Assembly (NCBI RefSeq): GCF_026627255.1
Contig: NZ_JAPNLM010000004.1
Coordinates: 352,748 to 416,747 of the forward strand
Length of the DNA stretch: 64,000 nt
Direction of reading: 5' to 3'
DNA from: Streptomyces antarcticus
GTDB taxonomy: Bacteria > Actinomycetota > Actinomycetes > Streptomycetales > Streptomycetaceae
Position numbers and translations under genes: made by a program. Position 1 is the first letter of the stretch, and the number at the start of each line of letters is the position of its first letter. Of the stretch, positions 34,741-44,880 are shown in pieces. Under the pieces are notes generated by a model. That model ran no database searches. It saw only the letters and a program-made list of their open reading frames with translations, and was not told the origin of the DNA.

Positions 34741-35409
34741 ATGAGCTACGGCAACCCGAACAACCCCTACGGCCAGCAGCCCCAGCCCCCACAGGGCCAG
34801 CCCGGCTACGGCTACCCGCCCCAGGCCCCGCAGGGCCAGCCCGGTTACGGCTACGCGCCCCAGGGCCCGCCGGGCGGATACGCCTACCCGCCCCAGCAGG
34901 GATACCCCGGCGGACCGGCCGGATACCCGGGGGCGCACATGGAGATGCCCGGCGGCGCGAAGGGCGCCCGCGTCATCCTCTTCGTCCTGGGCAGCCTGCA
35001 GGCGCTGGGCGGCCTGTTCGCCATCCTCGGCGGCGCGCTCTTCGCCTCCGCGCTCTCTGGCTCGTCCAGCACGTCCGCGAGCGAAGTGGGCGCCCTCGCC
35101 GGAGGCATGGTCATCATCGTGGGCATCCTCTGCGTCGCCCTGGCGCTGTGGCCCTTCCTGACGGCCCTCAAGATGAGCAAGGGCCGCACGGGAGTTCGCG
35201 TCTCCGGCATCGTTTACGGCTCGCTCCAGGCCTTCTTCGCCGGGCTCGGCCTGCTCGCCAACCTGGCCGCGCTCGGCTCCAACGGGCACACCCCGGTCGG
35301 CGCCAGCATCCTCTCCCTGCTGATCGGGCTGATCTTCCTCGGCCTCGGCGTCTGGGTGATCGTGGGCCTCGCCAAGGCCGGCGACTACTTCCGGCGCCCG
35401 AACTTCTGA
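34741..35409 (+). CDS. Four-helix membrane protein with Pro/Gly/Tyr-rich N-terminus
   Basis: A 222-residue membrane protein. The first 75 residues are repeats of QGQPGYGYPPQAP type, a cytoplasmic disordered head. Four membrane segments follow (about 80-103, 118-140, 155-175, 185-207): VILFVLGSLQALGGLFAILGG, MVIIVGILCVALALWPFL, IVYGSLQAFFAGLGLLANL and LLIGLIFLGLGVWVIVGL. Proteins of this kind are common in Streptomyces and may bind partners through the head. ATG 34741 has GGAGGGACACCCCGAG upstream. Confidence 0.8.
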   Translation: MSYGNPNNPYGQQPQPPQGQPGYGYPPQAPQGQPGYGYAPQGPPGGYAYPPQQGYPGGPAGYPGAHMEMPGGAKGARVILFVLGSLQALGGLFAILGGALFASALSGSSSTSASEVGALAGGMVIIVGILCVALALWPFLTALKMSKGRTGVRVSGIVYGSLQAFFAGLGLLANLAALGSNGHTPVGASILSLLIGLIFLGLGVWVIVGLAKAGDYFRRPNF

Positions 35410-35424
35410 ACCCCGTACACCTCC

Positions 35425-35467
35425 GGCGAAGGCCGCGTCCCGCATCGCCGCGGACGCGGCCTTCGCC
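35425..35467 (+). terminator. 16-bp perfect hairpin
   Basis: GGCGAAGGCCGCGTCC (35425-35440) and GGACGCGGCCTTCGCC (35452-35467) are exactly complementary, with an 11-base loop. It starts 15 bp after the membrane protein stop; the convergent TetR gene ends 50 bp further on. Confidence 0.85.
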
Positions 35468-35516
35468 GTAGGCGCGGCCCCGGCCGACCGCCCCGGCGCC
35501 GGGCCCTTTCCGGCCG

Positions 35517-36305
35517 TCAGGTTCCGCAGTCCGCGACAGGCACGGCGGCAGGCACGGCGACGACAGGGCGCGCGGCAGGGCCCGTGGCGGGACACGCGGT
35601 GGGTCCCGCGCCCGCGAGCTCCGCCGCCGCGCTCGCGAGCAGCATGTCCAGCGCCGTCGGGTAGGCGCTGGCCGTCATGCGCGCGGCCAGCAGCCCGGCC
35701 GTCGCCGCGATGTGCGGGTAGGGGCCCTCCGGCAGCCGGGCGTACGTGGACTCCCACCGGCCCTCGTCGGCCTCCCTCGAGGCGTCGGCCAGCGCCAAGG
35801 CGCCGGCGTCCAGCGCCGCGAAGGCGAGGCTCTGGTCGATGAAGGCGTGGTAGATCCGTACCGCGTCCGGGTCCGGGAACCCGGCCGTGCGCAGGATCCC
35901 CAGGATCGCCTCGTCCGCCGCGATCTCCCGGGGCCGCCCCGTCACACGGCTGGCGGTGAGCACCGCGGCCTGCGGGTGGGCGAGATACGCGCCGTGGATG
36001 CGCAGGCCGAGTTCCCGCAGGTCGCCGCGCCACGCGCCGGTGGGGGACCAGCCCGCCAGGGCCCGGCCGATCAGCTCCTCGCCGATCGCGAGCGTGAGAT
36101 CGTCCATCCCCGAGAAGTACCGGTACAGGGTGCTCGGATCCGCGCCCAGAGCCGCACCGAGCCGCCGCGCGGACAACCCGGCGCCCCCGTGCTCGCGCAG
36201 CATCCGCAGCGCCGTCTCCACGATCAGCCGCTCCGACAGGACCGTCCCCCGCAGGGTGGGGCGGCGCCGCCTCCGCGCCTCCTCGGGGACCACCTTCTTC
36301 GCCAC
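35517..36305 (-). CDS. TetR/AcrR family transcriptional regulator
   Basis: A 262-residue regulator. The N-terminal TetR_N helix-turn-helix (about 22-68) is seen as ALRMLREHGGAGLSARRLGAALGADPSTLYRYFSG. The C-terminal ligand domain is helical, with an Ala/Val/Pro-rich tail ending VPVADCGT. GTG 36305 is chosen because AAGGAGG lies about 10 bases upstream; ATG 36332 is an alternative. It is divergent from the saccharopine-dehydrogenase-like gene with 141 bp between them, so it probably controls that promoter. The effector is unknown. Confidence 0.85.
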   Translation of the reverse strand: MAKKVVPEEARRRRRPTLRGTVLSERLIVETALRMLREHGGAGLSARRLGAALGADPSTLYRYFSGMDDLTLAIGEELIGRALAGWSPTGAWRGDLRELGLRIHGAYLAHPQAAVLTASRVTGRPREIAADEAILGILRTAGFPDPDAVRIYHAFIDQSLAFAALDAGALALADASREADEGRWESTYARLPEGPYPHIAATAGLLAARMTASAYPTALDMLLASAAAELAGAGPTACPATGPAARPVVAVPAAVPVADCGT

Positions 36306-36446
36306 GACCGCACCGCCTCCTTCCCGGGTCATTCGCACGCCGCACACCCGTCGGCCTTACGCCAACACCATTGACCTTAATCTCACCGCCCGGGTTTCAT
36401 CCCTCCCGGGAGGAGCGAACCTCTCCATTGACGAAAGGCTCCTGTC

Positions 36447-37670
36447 ATGCGTGTACTGCTCGTCGGCGCCGGAGGCGTCGGGACGGCCATCACCCGGATC
36501 GCGGCCCGCCGCGACTTCTTCGACCACCTCGTGGTCGCCGACTACGACCTGTCCCGCGCCGAGGCCGCCGTCGCCGCGCTGGACGACCAGGGCGTCCGGT
36601 TCAGCGCCTGCCGCGTCGACGCCTCGGACGAGGCGGCCGTCACCGCACTGCTCACCGAGCGGCGGTGCGACGTCCTCGTGAACGCCACGGACCCGCGGTT
36701 CGTCATGCCGCTGTTCCGGGCGGCCCTCGCCGCCGGCACGCACTACCTGGACATGGCGATGTCCTTGTCCCGCCCGCACCCCGGCCGGCCGTACGACGAA
36801 TGCGGGGTCAAGCTCGGCGACGAGCAGTTCGAGCGGGCCCGGGAGTGGGAGAAGTCCGGCCGGCTCGCGCTCGTCGGCATGGGTGTGGAGCCCGGACTGT
36901 CGGACGTGTTCGCCCGCTACGCCGCCGACGAGCTCTTCGACGAGATCGAGGAGATCGGCGTGCGCGACGGCGCGAATCTGATGGTGGAGGGCTACGACTT
37001 CGCCCCGTCCTTCAGCATCTGGACCACCATCGAGGAGTGCCTCAACCCGCCGGTGGTCTACGAGGCGGACCGCGGCTGGTTCACGACGGAACCCTTCAGC
37101 GAGCCGGAGGTCTTCGACTTCCCGGAGGGCATCGGCCCGGTCGAGTGCGTGAACGTCGAGCACGAGGAGGTGCTGCTGATCCCCCGCTGGGTCGACGCCC
37201 GCCGGGTCACCTTCAAGTACGGCCTCGGCGACGACTTCATCGGCAAGCTCAAGACCCTGCACGCCCTGGGCCTGGACGCGACCACCCCGGTGACGGTGCA
37301 CAGCGACGCTGGACCCGTCCGGGTCTCGCCCCGAGACGTGGTCGCCGCCTGCCTGCCGGACCCGGCCACCCTGGGGGACCGGATGACGGGCAAGACCTGC
37401 GCCGGGACCTGGGTCAAGGGCGTCAAGGACGGCCTGCCGCGCGAGGTGTACCTCTACCACGTCGTCGACAACGAGTGGTCCATGCGGGAGTACGGTTCCC
37501 AGGCCGTGGTCTGGCAGACCGCGGTCAATCCGGTGGTGGCGCTGGAGCTGATGGCCACCGGGGTCTGGTCGGAGCCGGGCGTTCTCGGCCCCGAGGCCCT
37601 GCCGCCCCGGCCCTTCCTCGACCTGCTGACCGCCTACGGCTCCCCGTGGGCCGTACGCGACCAGAGCTGA
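36447..37670 (+). CDS. Saccharopine dehydrogenase family protein (Lys9/carboxynorspermidine type)
   Basis: A 407-residue NAD(P)-dependent enzyme. The N-terminal Rossmann motif VLLVGAGGVGTAI is at residue 3, followed by VNATDPRFVMPLFRAALAAGTHYLDMA and the family turn GMGVEPGLSDVFARYAADE. The C-terminal half (SPRDVVAACLPDP, NEWSMREYGSQAVVWQTAVNP) matches the saccharopine dehydrogenase C-domain. It acts on an amino-acid or polyamine imine; substrate not resolved. ATG 36447 has GAAAGGCTCC upstream. A TTGACC hexamer at about 36371 is a possible -35. Confidence 0.85.
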   Translation: MRVLLVGAGGVGTAITRIAARRDFFDHLVVADYDLSRAEAAVAALDDQGVRFSACRVDASDEAAVTALLTERRCDVLVNATDPRFVMPLFRAALAAGTHYLDMAMSLSRPHPGRPYDECGVKLGDEQFERAREWEKSGRLALVGMGVEPGLSDVFARYAADELFDEIEEIGVRDGANLMVEGYDFAPSFSIWTTIEECLNPPVVYEADRGWFTTEPFSEPEVFDFPEGIGPVECVNVEHEEVLLIPRWVDARRVTFKYGLGDDFIGKLKTLHALGLDATTPVTVHSDAGPVRVSPRDVVAACLPDPATLGDRMTGKTCAGTWVKGVKDGLPREVYLYHVVDNEWSMREYGSQAVVWQTAVNPVVALELMATGVWSEPGVLGPEALPPRPFLDLLTAYGSPWAVRDQS

Positions 37671-37711
37671 CGGGCGCCACACGGCCGCAGGACGCCAGAC
37701 GCCCCACGCCG

Positions 37712-37846
37712 CGGGCGCTGGTCCACGGGGCCGGCGCGGTCGGTGCGGTCCTCGCGGCTGAACTGGCCGCGGCGGGAGCCCCGGTACTGGTCCACGACCG
37801 GGATCCGGCCGCGGCGGACGTCGCGGGGTGCCGGCCCGTCAACGCC
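37712..37846 (+). pseudogene. Rossmann N-terminal fragment (ketopantoate reductase-like relic)
   Basis: About 45 codons read ALVHGAGAVGAVLAAELA followed by APVLVHDRDPAAAD, a clear dinucleotide-binding beta-alpha-beta unit such as starts PanE-type reductases. There is no start codon with a ribosome-binding site and the homology ends abruptly before the next gene. It is read as a deleted gene's stub; it shares the frame of the following gene only by chance. Confidence 0.5.
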
Positions 37847-37978
37847 GGGGCGGCCGCGCTCCCACCGCGCCGACCGCCGGTCCGAGCGGTCGGCGCCCCC
37901 GGTACGGTGGGGGCGGTTCGCGCTGTCGACGGTGCCACCAGGTTCCCGGTCGGCGCGGCCGGCGGGAGGGAAGCCTCG

Positions 37979-38417
37979 ATGTACGAATCCGAAGCCGCAG
38001 GACCGGACCAGCGGGACGACACCGCGCATCCGAACGTGGTCGAGCCGTTCCTGGACCTCGACCTGCAGATGCTGATCAGCATGCTGGACGGTGACGAGAC
38101 CGGGCAGTCCCACTTCGGTGTCTCGCTGAACATCCCCGGCGGCGTCCTCTACGGCCAGGCGATCAGTCGCAAGGCGTACGAGGAGGAGTGGGAGAACAGC
38201 CTGCGCGACGCGTCCGGGTCGGGCTCGGAATCACTCGCCCGGGTTCCCCGGCTGGTCCGGGAGGCCGTCCGCGAGGAACTCGGTTCCCGCACACCGGCCC
38301 TGCTGCCCCGGTGGGTGCACCTGCGCGACGCCACGTTCCTCACGGGCGCGGCGAACCAGACCATGCGCTACGCCCTGTGGCGCGGCCGCCTCGCGGACGT
38401 CGCGGGGTGGTCGCTCT

Positions 38418-38431
<14 letters not shown>
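37979..38431 (+). CDS. Conserved hypothetical protein
   Basis: A soluble 150-residue protein, not recognised. It has a mixed pattern: LDLDLQMLISMLDG helix, a strand region HFGVSLNIPGGVLYGQAISR, a helix SLARVPRLVREAVREEL, and the C-terminal WVHLRDATFLTGAANQTMRYALWRGRLADVAGWSL. No signal or membrane segment. Similar small proteins without known role occur across streptomycetes. ATG 37979 has GGGAGGGAA upstream. Its last codons lie inside the first unit of the 23-bp repeat. Confidence 0.65.
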
Positions 38432-40199
<1,768 letters not shown>

Positions 40200-40209
40200 C
40201 CGGACCCCA

Positions 40210-40254
40210 GACGTCGCCCAGCAGCCCAATTGAAGAGGGCTGCTGGGCGACGTC
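40210..40254. terminator. 18-bp perfect hairpin between gdhA and the DUF6479 gene
   Basis: GACGTCGCCCAGCAGCCC (40210-40227) pairs exactly with 40237-40254, with loop AATTGAAGA. It lies downstream of both gdhA (+) and the DUF6479 gene (-), so it can end either transcript. Confidence 0.8.
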
Positions 40255-40304
40255 GGAGCGGCACGCCCCGGACCCGCGCGGGGTCCCGCCGGCCATCGGC
40301 CGGG

Positions 40305-40538
40305 TCAGGGCCGCGGGCGGGTCGAGTCGGGGTCCTCGTCGGGCGTCTGCCAGGAGTCCTGACGGGCCTGAGCCTGCGGGCTCTGATCCGCCGGCCGTGC
40401 CCCGGGGTCCTTGAGCTTTGCGGCGCGCCGGCTGCCGTACCAGAACGCCCCGATCAGGAGCGCGGCCACCACCACACCGGCAACGATGAGGAAGAGGGAC
40501 GTCGAACCGTCGGCCGCGAGAGTCATGGAGGTGATCAT
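40305..40538 (-). CDS. DUF6479 family small membrane protein
   Basis: A 77-residue protein with one membrane segment (about 13-33, LFLIVAGVVVAALLIGAFWYG), then RRAAKLKDPGARPADQSP and a polar tail. This matches the small DUF6479 family of streptomycetes; function unknown. ATG 40538 or 40526 are possible starts; neither has a strong ribosome-binding site. It is the only gene between the two MITE-like copies. Confidence 0.75.
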   Translation of the reverse strand: MITSMTLAADGSTSLFLIVAGVVVAALLIGAFWYGSRRAAKLKDPGARPADQSPQAQARQDSWQTPDEDPDSTRPRP

Positions 40539-40613
40539 GGACTGCGTCTACCCCGTCCCGCGCGTTCTGCACGCCCCGGCGTCCCGCGCCTTCACCGCGG
40601 GGCCGCCGGACAC

Positions 40614-40773
40614 CTGGTGCCGTGGCCGCAAGGGTTCACCGGGTCGCGGCGCCCGGTACCCCGCCGCGCTGTCGGTCCACACCGGTACGTCCAGTACGAG
40701 GCGCGGCCCTGCGCCTTGCGACGCACCGCACCGGACACCACGGCCCGGCAAACCGTTGCGGCCACAGCACTAG
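40614..40773. mobile_element. MITE-like element copy B
   Basis: A 160-bp segment from CTGGTGCCGTGGCCGCAA to TTGCGGCCACAGCACTAG. Its inverted ends agree over about 27 bp with few mismatches. It shares most of copy A's interior, 24 bp shorter. Its outer end CTAG contains the stop codon of the minus-strand gltD-like gene. No coding sequence inside. Confidence 0.7.
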
Positions 40774-42278
40774 AAGTCGCCGTAGCGCATGCGGCCCAGC
40801 GCCGTCATGGGCCGGTCGTGGGCGGCGACGGGGGCCGGGAGGCAGGTCGAGCCGGTCAGGTAGCGGTCCACCGCGGCGGCCGCCGCCCGCCCCTCGGCGA
40901 TGGCCCACACCACCAGGGACTGGCCGCGCCCGGCGTCGCCCGCGACGAACACGCCGGGCGCCCGCCCGCCGCCGGCCGCGAAGGACGCGTCGCGTACGAA
41001 GGTCCCGCGGTCGTCGCGCTCGAGGCCCAGCTGCTCGCACAGGCCGCCGGCCCGCTCGGGCCCGGAGAACCCCAGGGCCAGCAGCACCAGCCCGGCCGGG
41101 ATCACTCGGTCGGTACCCGCCAGGGGCCTGCGGGCCTCCGGCTCGACGGCGGTCAGGTGCATCGCCCGTACCCGGCCCGAGGCGTCCCCCTCGAAGTGCA
41201 GGATGGCGCAGGAGAAGGAGCGGGGATCGCGGCCCTCGCGGCCGCGGGCCTCCTCGTGGGCATGGGACACGCGGTACACCTTCGGGTACACCGGCCAGGG
41301 CTCCCCGTCGGACCGGTCCGGCCCGGGCTCCGGGTTGATGTCGAGCTGGACCACGGAGAGCGCACCCTGCCGCAGGGCCGTGCCCAGGCAGTCGGAGCCG
41401 GTGTCGCCTCCGCCGACGATCACCACGTGCCGGCCCTCGGCGGTGACCGGCGACCGGGCGTGGTCGCCCTCCCGCACCCGGTTGGCGAGAGTGAGGTAGT
41501 CCATCGCCTGGTGGATGCCGCGCAGCGCACGGCCGGGAACCGGCAGCTCCCGCCGCTCACCGGCCCCGACCGCGACGATGAGGGCGTCACACCGGCTCCG
41601 CAGCTCGGCCGCGCCCGTCGAGCCGCCGACGTCCGCATCCGTCACGAACGCGGTGCCCTCGGCTCGCATCTGCTCGATCCGACGGTCCAGGTGCGACTTC
41701 TCCATTTTGAACTCGGGGATGCCGTAGCGCAGCAGCCCGCCGACCCGGTCGGCCCGTTCGTGCACGACCACGGCGTGCCCGGCCCGCGTCAGCTGCTGCG
41801 CCGCTGCCAGCCCGGCCGGTCCGGAGCCGATGATGGCGACGGTCTTCCCGCTGTGCCGTTCGGGCGGCCTCGGCGCGGCGTATCCGCGGCGCCTCCCCTC
41901 GTCCGCGATCACCTGCTCGACGTTCTTGATCGTCACCGGATCCGCGTTGATCGCCAGCACGCAGGCGTCCTCGCAGGGCGCCGGGCAGAGCCGGCCGGTG
42001 AACTCGGGGAAGTTGTTCGTCGCGTGCAGCCGCTCGTACGCGGCGCGCCAGTCGCCCCTGGCCGCGTACGCGTTCCACTCCGGTATGAGGTTTCCCAGCG
42101 GGCAGCCGGTGTGGCAGAACGGGATGCCGCAGTCCATGCAGCGGTCGGCCTGCTGGGAGACGAGCGGGAGCAGCGCCTGGCCCGCGTACACCTCGTGCCA
42201 GTCGCCCACCCGCTCCCCGACGGCACGGGCGGGAACCGGCTTGCGGGGGATCCTGAGGAAGCCGAAGGGATCGGTCAC
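40770..42278 (-). CDS. gltD: Glutamate synthase small subunit (NADPH)
   Basis: A 502-residue iron-sulfur flavoprotein that supplies electrons to glutamate synthase or a similar partner. The N-terminal adrenodoxin-reductase-like region carries the [4Fe-4S] motifs CMDCGIPFCHTGCPLGN and CPAPCEDAC. FAD binding is IIGSGPAGLAAAQQL (about 147) and NADPH binding is VVIVGGGDTGSDCLGTAL (about 288). The C-terminal FVAGDAGRGQSLVVWAIAEGR closes the FAD site. No gltB lies upstream: the next gene is unrelated, so it may serve a distant GltB. The stop TAG lies in the MITE end. Confidence 0.9.
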   Translation of the reverse strand: MTDPFGFLRIPRKPVPARAVGERVGDWHEVYAGQALLPLVSQQADRCMDCGIPFCHTGCPLGNLIPEWNAYAARGDWRAAYERLHATNNFPEFTGRLCPAPCEDACVLAINADPVTIKNVEQVIADEGRRRGYAAPRPPERHSGKTVAIIGSGPAGLAAAQQLTRAGHAVVVHERADRVGGLLRYGIPEFKMEKSHLDRRIEQMRAEGTAFVTDADVGGSTGAAELRSRCDALIVAVGAGERRELPVPGRALRGIHQAMDYLTLANRVREGDHARSPVTAEGRHVVIVGGGDTGSDCLGTALRQGALSVVQLDINPEPGPDRSDGEPWPVYPKVYRVSHAHEEARGREGRDPRSFSCAILHFEGDASGRVRAMHLTAVEPEARRPLAGTDRVIPAGLVLLALGFSGPERAGGLCEQLGLERDDRGTFVRDASFAAGGGRAPGVFVAGDAGRGQSLVVWAIAEGRAAAAAVDRYLTGSTCLPAPVAAHDRPMTALGRMRYGDF

Positions 42279-42548
42279 ACGCCCGCCTCCCTGGATCGTT
42301 CGCGGTGTGGGCGCGGTACCGGCGCGTACGGCGCGTTCCGCGTGCTGCCTGTGGCGGTTTGACCAGATTACGCCGCCTTCGGCGCCGACTCCCAGGTGAG
42401 GCGGCGGCCCCGGCCGAGGGTCGTGTCCGGTAGCTCCGGCGTCGCGGTGCGTGACGTCGCGGAAGGGGGTGAGAGGGAGCCCCGACGCGCCGCGGGCTGC
42501 CCGCGGGTGAGAGCCGACGATACGGGGGCTTCGCCGCCGACCGGCTCC

Positions 42549-43145
42549 TCAGTCCTGTCCGGGCCGCCCGGCGTACGCGCCCCCGAAGGCCCGCCGCGGG
42601 CGGGTGTCCAGCAGGCTCCACACCCGGCGGCCGTCCTCGGCGGCGTCGCTGCCGCAGCTCGCCGTTCCGCTGACGGCGGCGACACGGGTCAGGAACGCGT
42701 CGTCGTCCGGGGCCGGCCCGGAGCGGTGGCTGAGGACGACGATGAGGATCATCTCGTCCTGGTCGGCCGCGTGCACGCTGATCCGCTTGCCGCCGTCCGC
42801 GACCGCGGCGCCGACCAGGAGCTCCGCGGACCGGCGGACCGACTCGTCGCCCGGGTGCTCGTAGCCCCAGCCGCGCACCGCCCCGACGATCCGGGAGGCG
42901 GCCTTGCCGGCCGCCCAGCGGTCCGCGGGGAGGGTCCAGCTGGCCGCGCGCCGGTTGCGTACGGTCATCCTTACGCGGTCCCGGGTCGCCGTCCGGTGGT
43001 CGTCCGGGCGGGCGAGCGCCGACGTGTCCGCCTCCGCCTCCCCGCTCGGTCGCGGGGCCTCGACCGGCCTCTTGGGCGGCGGCGGGGTCTTCGGGGGGTA
43101 GTTCGGCGGGACCTTGGGGCCCTTCGCGTTCTCGGGTTCCGACAC
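42549..43145 (-). CDS. Hypothetical protein with weak anti-sigma ATPase-like fold
   Basis: A 198-residue protein. The first 40 residues are Pro/Lys-rich (VPPNYPPKTPPPPKRP). From about residue 65 the order SWTLPADRWAAGKAASRIVGAVRGWG, a helix SAELLVGAAVADGGKRISV and a strand DEMILIVVLSHRSG recalls RsbW/SpoIIAB-type HATPase proteins, but the N-box Asn and the G1/G2 boxes are not evident. It may be a degenerate relative or unrelated. The 270-bp gap to the gltD-like start holds only possible promoter sequence. Confidence 0.6.
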   Translation of the reverse strand: MSEPENAKGPKVPPNYPPKTPPPPKRPVEAPRPSGEAEADTSALARPDDHRTATRDRVRMTVRNRRAASWTLPADRWAAGKAASRIVGAVRGWGYEHPGDESVRRSAELLVGAAVADGGKRISVHAADQDEMILIVVLSHRSGPAPDDDAFLTRVAAVSGTASCGSDAAEDGRRVWSLLDTRPRRAFGGAYAGRPGQD

Positions 43146-43358
43146 CCTGCCCTCCCTCGCTGCCGCCGACGGGCGGTCCTGTCCGCCCGACCATCATGGC
43201 AGTCGGCGGCGGGCGGGGCAGCTGACTCCGGCATACCCCGCATCGCCTCAACTCACCCCGCCCGCACGGCGGATGCCCCGGCCGCAGCCCGACGGGTCAC
43301 CCTGTCGCGGAGCCCGGGCGTTCACTCCATCGGGTGAACCCGCGTGCGAGGGCGGGGG

Positions 43359-44552
43359 TCACTCGCGCAGCAGGGCGCACACGAAGTCCTCCTGGACCGA
43401 GCGGACTTGCGCGAGCAGGTCGGGGGCGATGGTGAGCGAGGTCTGCGCGGTGATCGAGAAGGTGAGGGAACGGCTGCCGTCAGCCGTGGCCGCCACCAGC
43501 TGCGTGTAACCGGCGGTGTTGCCCGTGTGGCCGTACACCACCCCGCAGCGCGTCGTGTAGCGGTAGATGGCCAGTCCCGCTTCGTTGCGGCCGGGGCCGG
43601 GGGGCTGCGAGAGCGCGCCGGGGATGAACGTGAACTGCTGCTCGCGGGTCCGGTTCGAGACGAGCTTGCCGCCCGCGTAGCCCCGGATGAACTTGGTCAG
43701 GTCCTTCGGCGTCGAGACGATGCCGCCGGCGGCCCAGGCTCCCGACGCGCTCACGGCCTCGCTGACGTCGACGGGCTCGGCGGGCGGGGCCACCTGGTAG
43801 CCGTGGAGGAAGGGATCGGGCAGCCGGTATCCCTGGGGCAGGTTCGTCCGTTCCAGGCCCAGCGGCTCGTACACGAGCTCGCGGAGCAGTCGCTCGTACC
43901 GGTGTCCGGTGACCGCTTCGGCCATGAGGGCGACGGCGATGTTGTCGGAGTTGGAGTACTGGTACCGGCTTCCCGGGCGGAACGCGAGGTCCTCGTCGGC
44001 GACGAACTCCAGCAGCCGCCGTGAGTCGAAGCGGTGGCGGGGGTCCGCCGAGATGACGTCGATGAAGTCCTGGGAACCCGAGTAGTCGGGCAATCCGCTG
44101 GTGTGGTTGAGGAGTTGCCGCAGCGTCACCCGGTGCCAGGCGGCAGGCTGGCCCGGCAGCACCTCTCCGATGGTGGAGTCCAGGTGCAGCCGGCCGCGGT
44201 CGACGAGCCGGAGCGCCACCGCCCCGCTGAAGGCCTTGGCGACGCTGGCGATCCGCATGTGGTCGCTCGCCTTCGGCGGCCGGCCGCTCTCCACGTCGGC
44301 CACGCCCGCCCGGTAGACCTCCGTACGGTCGCCGTCCTGGAGTACGGCGATGACGCCGGGGGGACCGCCGGGGGTGGCCACCAGGTCCCGCAGCTCCTGC
44401 TGGAGGGCGGCTCCGGCAGGCGGATCGCGGTCCTCCCCGGCCCGCGCCGGCTGGGTCAGACCGCCGAGTACGGCGCCGCACACGGCGGTCGCCGCGACCA
44501 GGCGCAGTGACGGGCGGATCCGACGCTCGAGGCCGTACGGGCGTGGGGACAC
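43359..44552 (-). CDS. Secreted serine hydrolase, beta-lactamase/DD-carboxypeptidase family
   Basis: A 397-residue exported class C beta-lactamase-like hydrolase. GTG 44552 has CTGGAGGT upstream and gives a signal peptide (basic YGLERRIRPSLR, hydrophobic core, cleavage after GLTQPARA). The active site shows SVAK (SxxK), YSNSDN (YxN) and HTGNTAG (the HxG/KTG box). The oxyanion and lid regions resemble D-Ala-D-Ala carboxypeptidases and esterases. The next gene upstream on the same strand encodes a paralogue, 328 bp away. Confidence 0.88.
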   Translation of the reverse strand: MSPRPYGLERRIRPSLRLVAATAVCGAVLGGLTQPARAGEDRDPPAGAALQQELRDLVATPGGPPGVIAVLQDGDRTEVYRAGVADVESGRPPKASDHMRIASVAKAFSGAVALRLVDRGRLHLDSTIGEVLPGQPAAWHRVTLRQLLNHTSGLPDYSGSQDFIDVISADPRHRFDSRRLLEFVADEDLAFRPGSRYQYSNSDNIAVALMAEAVTGHRYERLLRELVYEPLGLERTNLPQGYRLPDPFLHGYQVAPPAEPVDVSEAVSASGAWAAGGIVSTPKDLTKFIRGYAGGKLVSNRTREQQFTFIPGALSQPPGPGRNEAGLAIYRYTTRCGVVYGHTGNTAGYTQLVAATADGSRSLTFSITAQTSLTIAPDLLAQVRSVQEDFVCALLRE

Positions 44553-44780
44553 GGAGGTACCTCCAGGGGGAGACGGAACGCGGTGGCCCACGATGACAGT
44601 GGCCGGAGCGGCGGCGGTGGCGACGCGGCCGCCCTCCGGCATGCGGTGGCCCATCCGGCCCTGCCGTGGCCCGGCCGCGCGTCACTTCCCCCCTCCCCCC
44701 CGCAGCACACTTCGTACAGCGCGGCCCGGCTGCTCGGGAACGTGGTGTCCCGCAAGGTGCTCCGACGCTGACGGGCCCGG

Positions 44781-44815
44781 GATCCGGGATCCGGGATCCG
44801 GGATCCGGGATCCGG
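44781..44815. repeat. Five tandem copies of GATCCGG
   Basis: A 7-bp unit is repeated exactly five times between the two serine hydrolase genes. The rest of this 328-bp gap contains no recognisable gene. Confidence 0.95.
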
Positions 44816-44880
44816 GCGCCGCGCACCGGGCGCCTTCCGTGCCGCGCGGCGGCACCAGCGGCACATGGGCGGCTTCCGGC

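Noticed and set aside
42340..42380. Possible GlnR half-site before the gltD-like gene (GTAATCTGGTCAAAC on the minus strand)
   Set aside because: Only one loose half-site is visible; a GlnR box needs two spaced a-b pairs.
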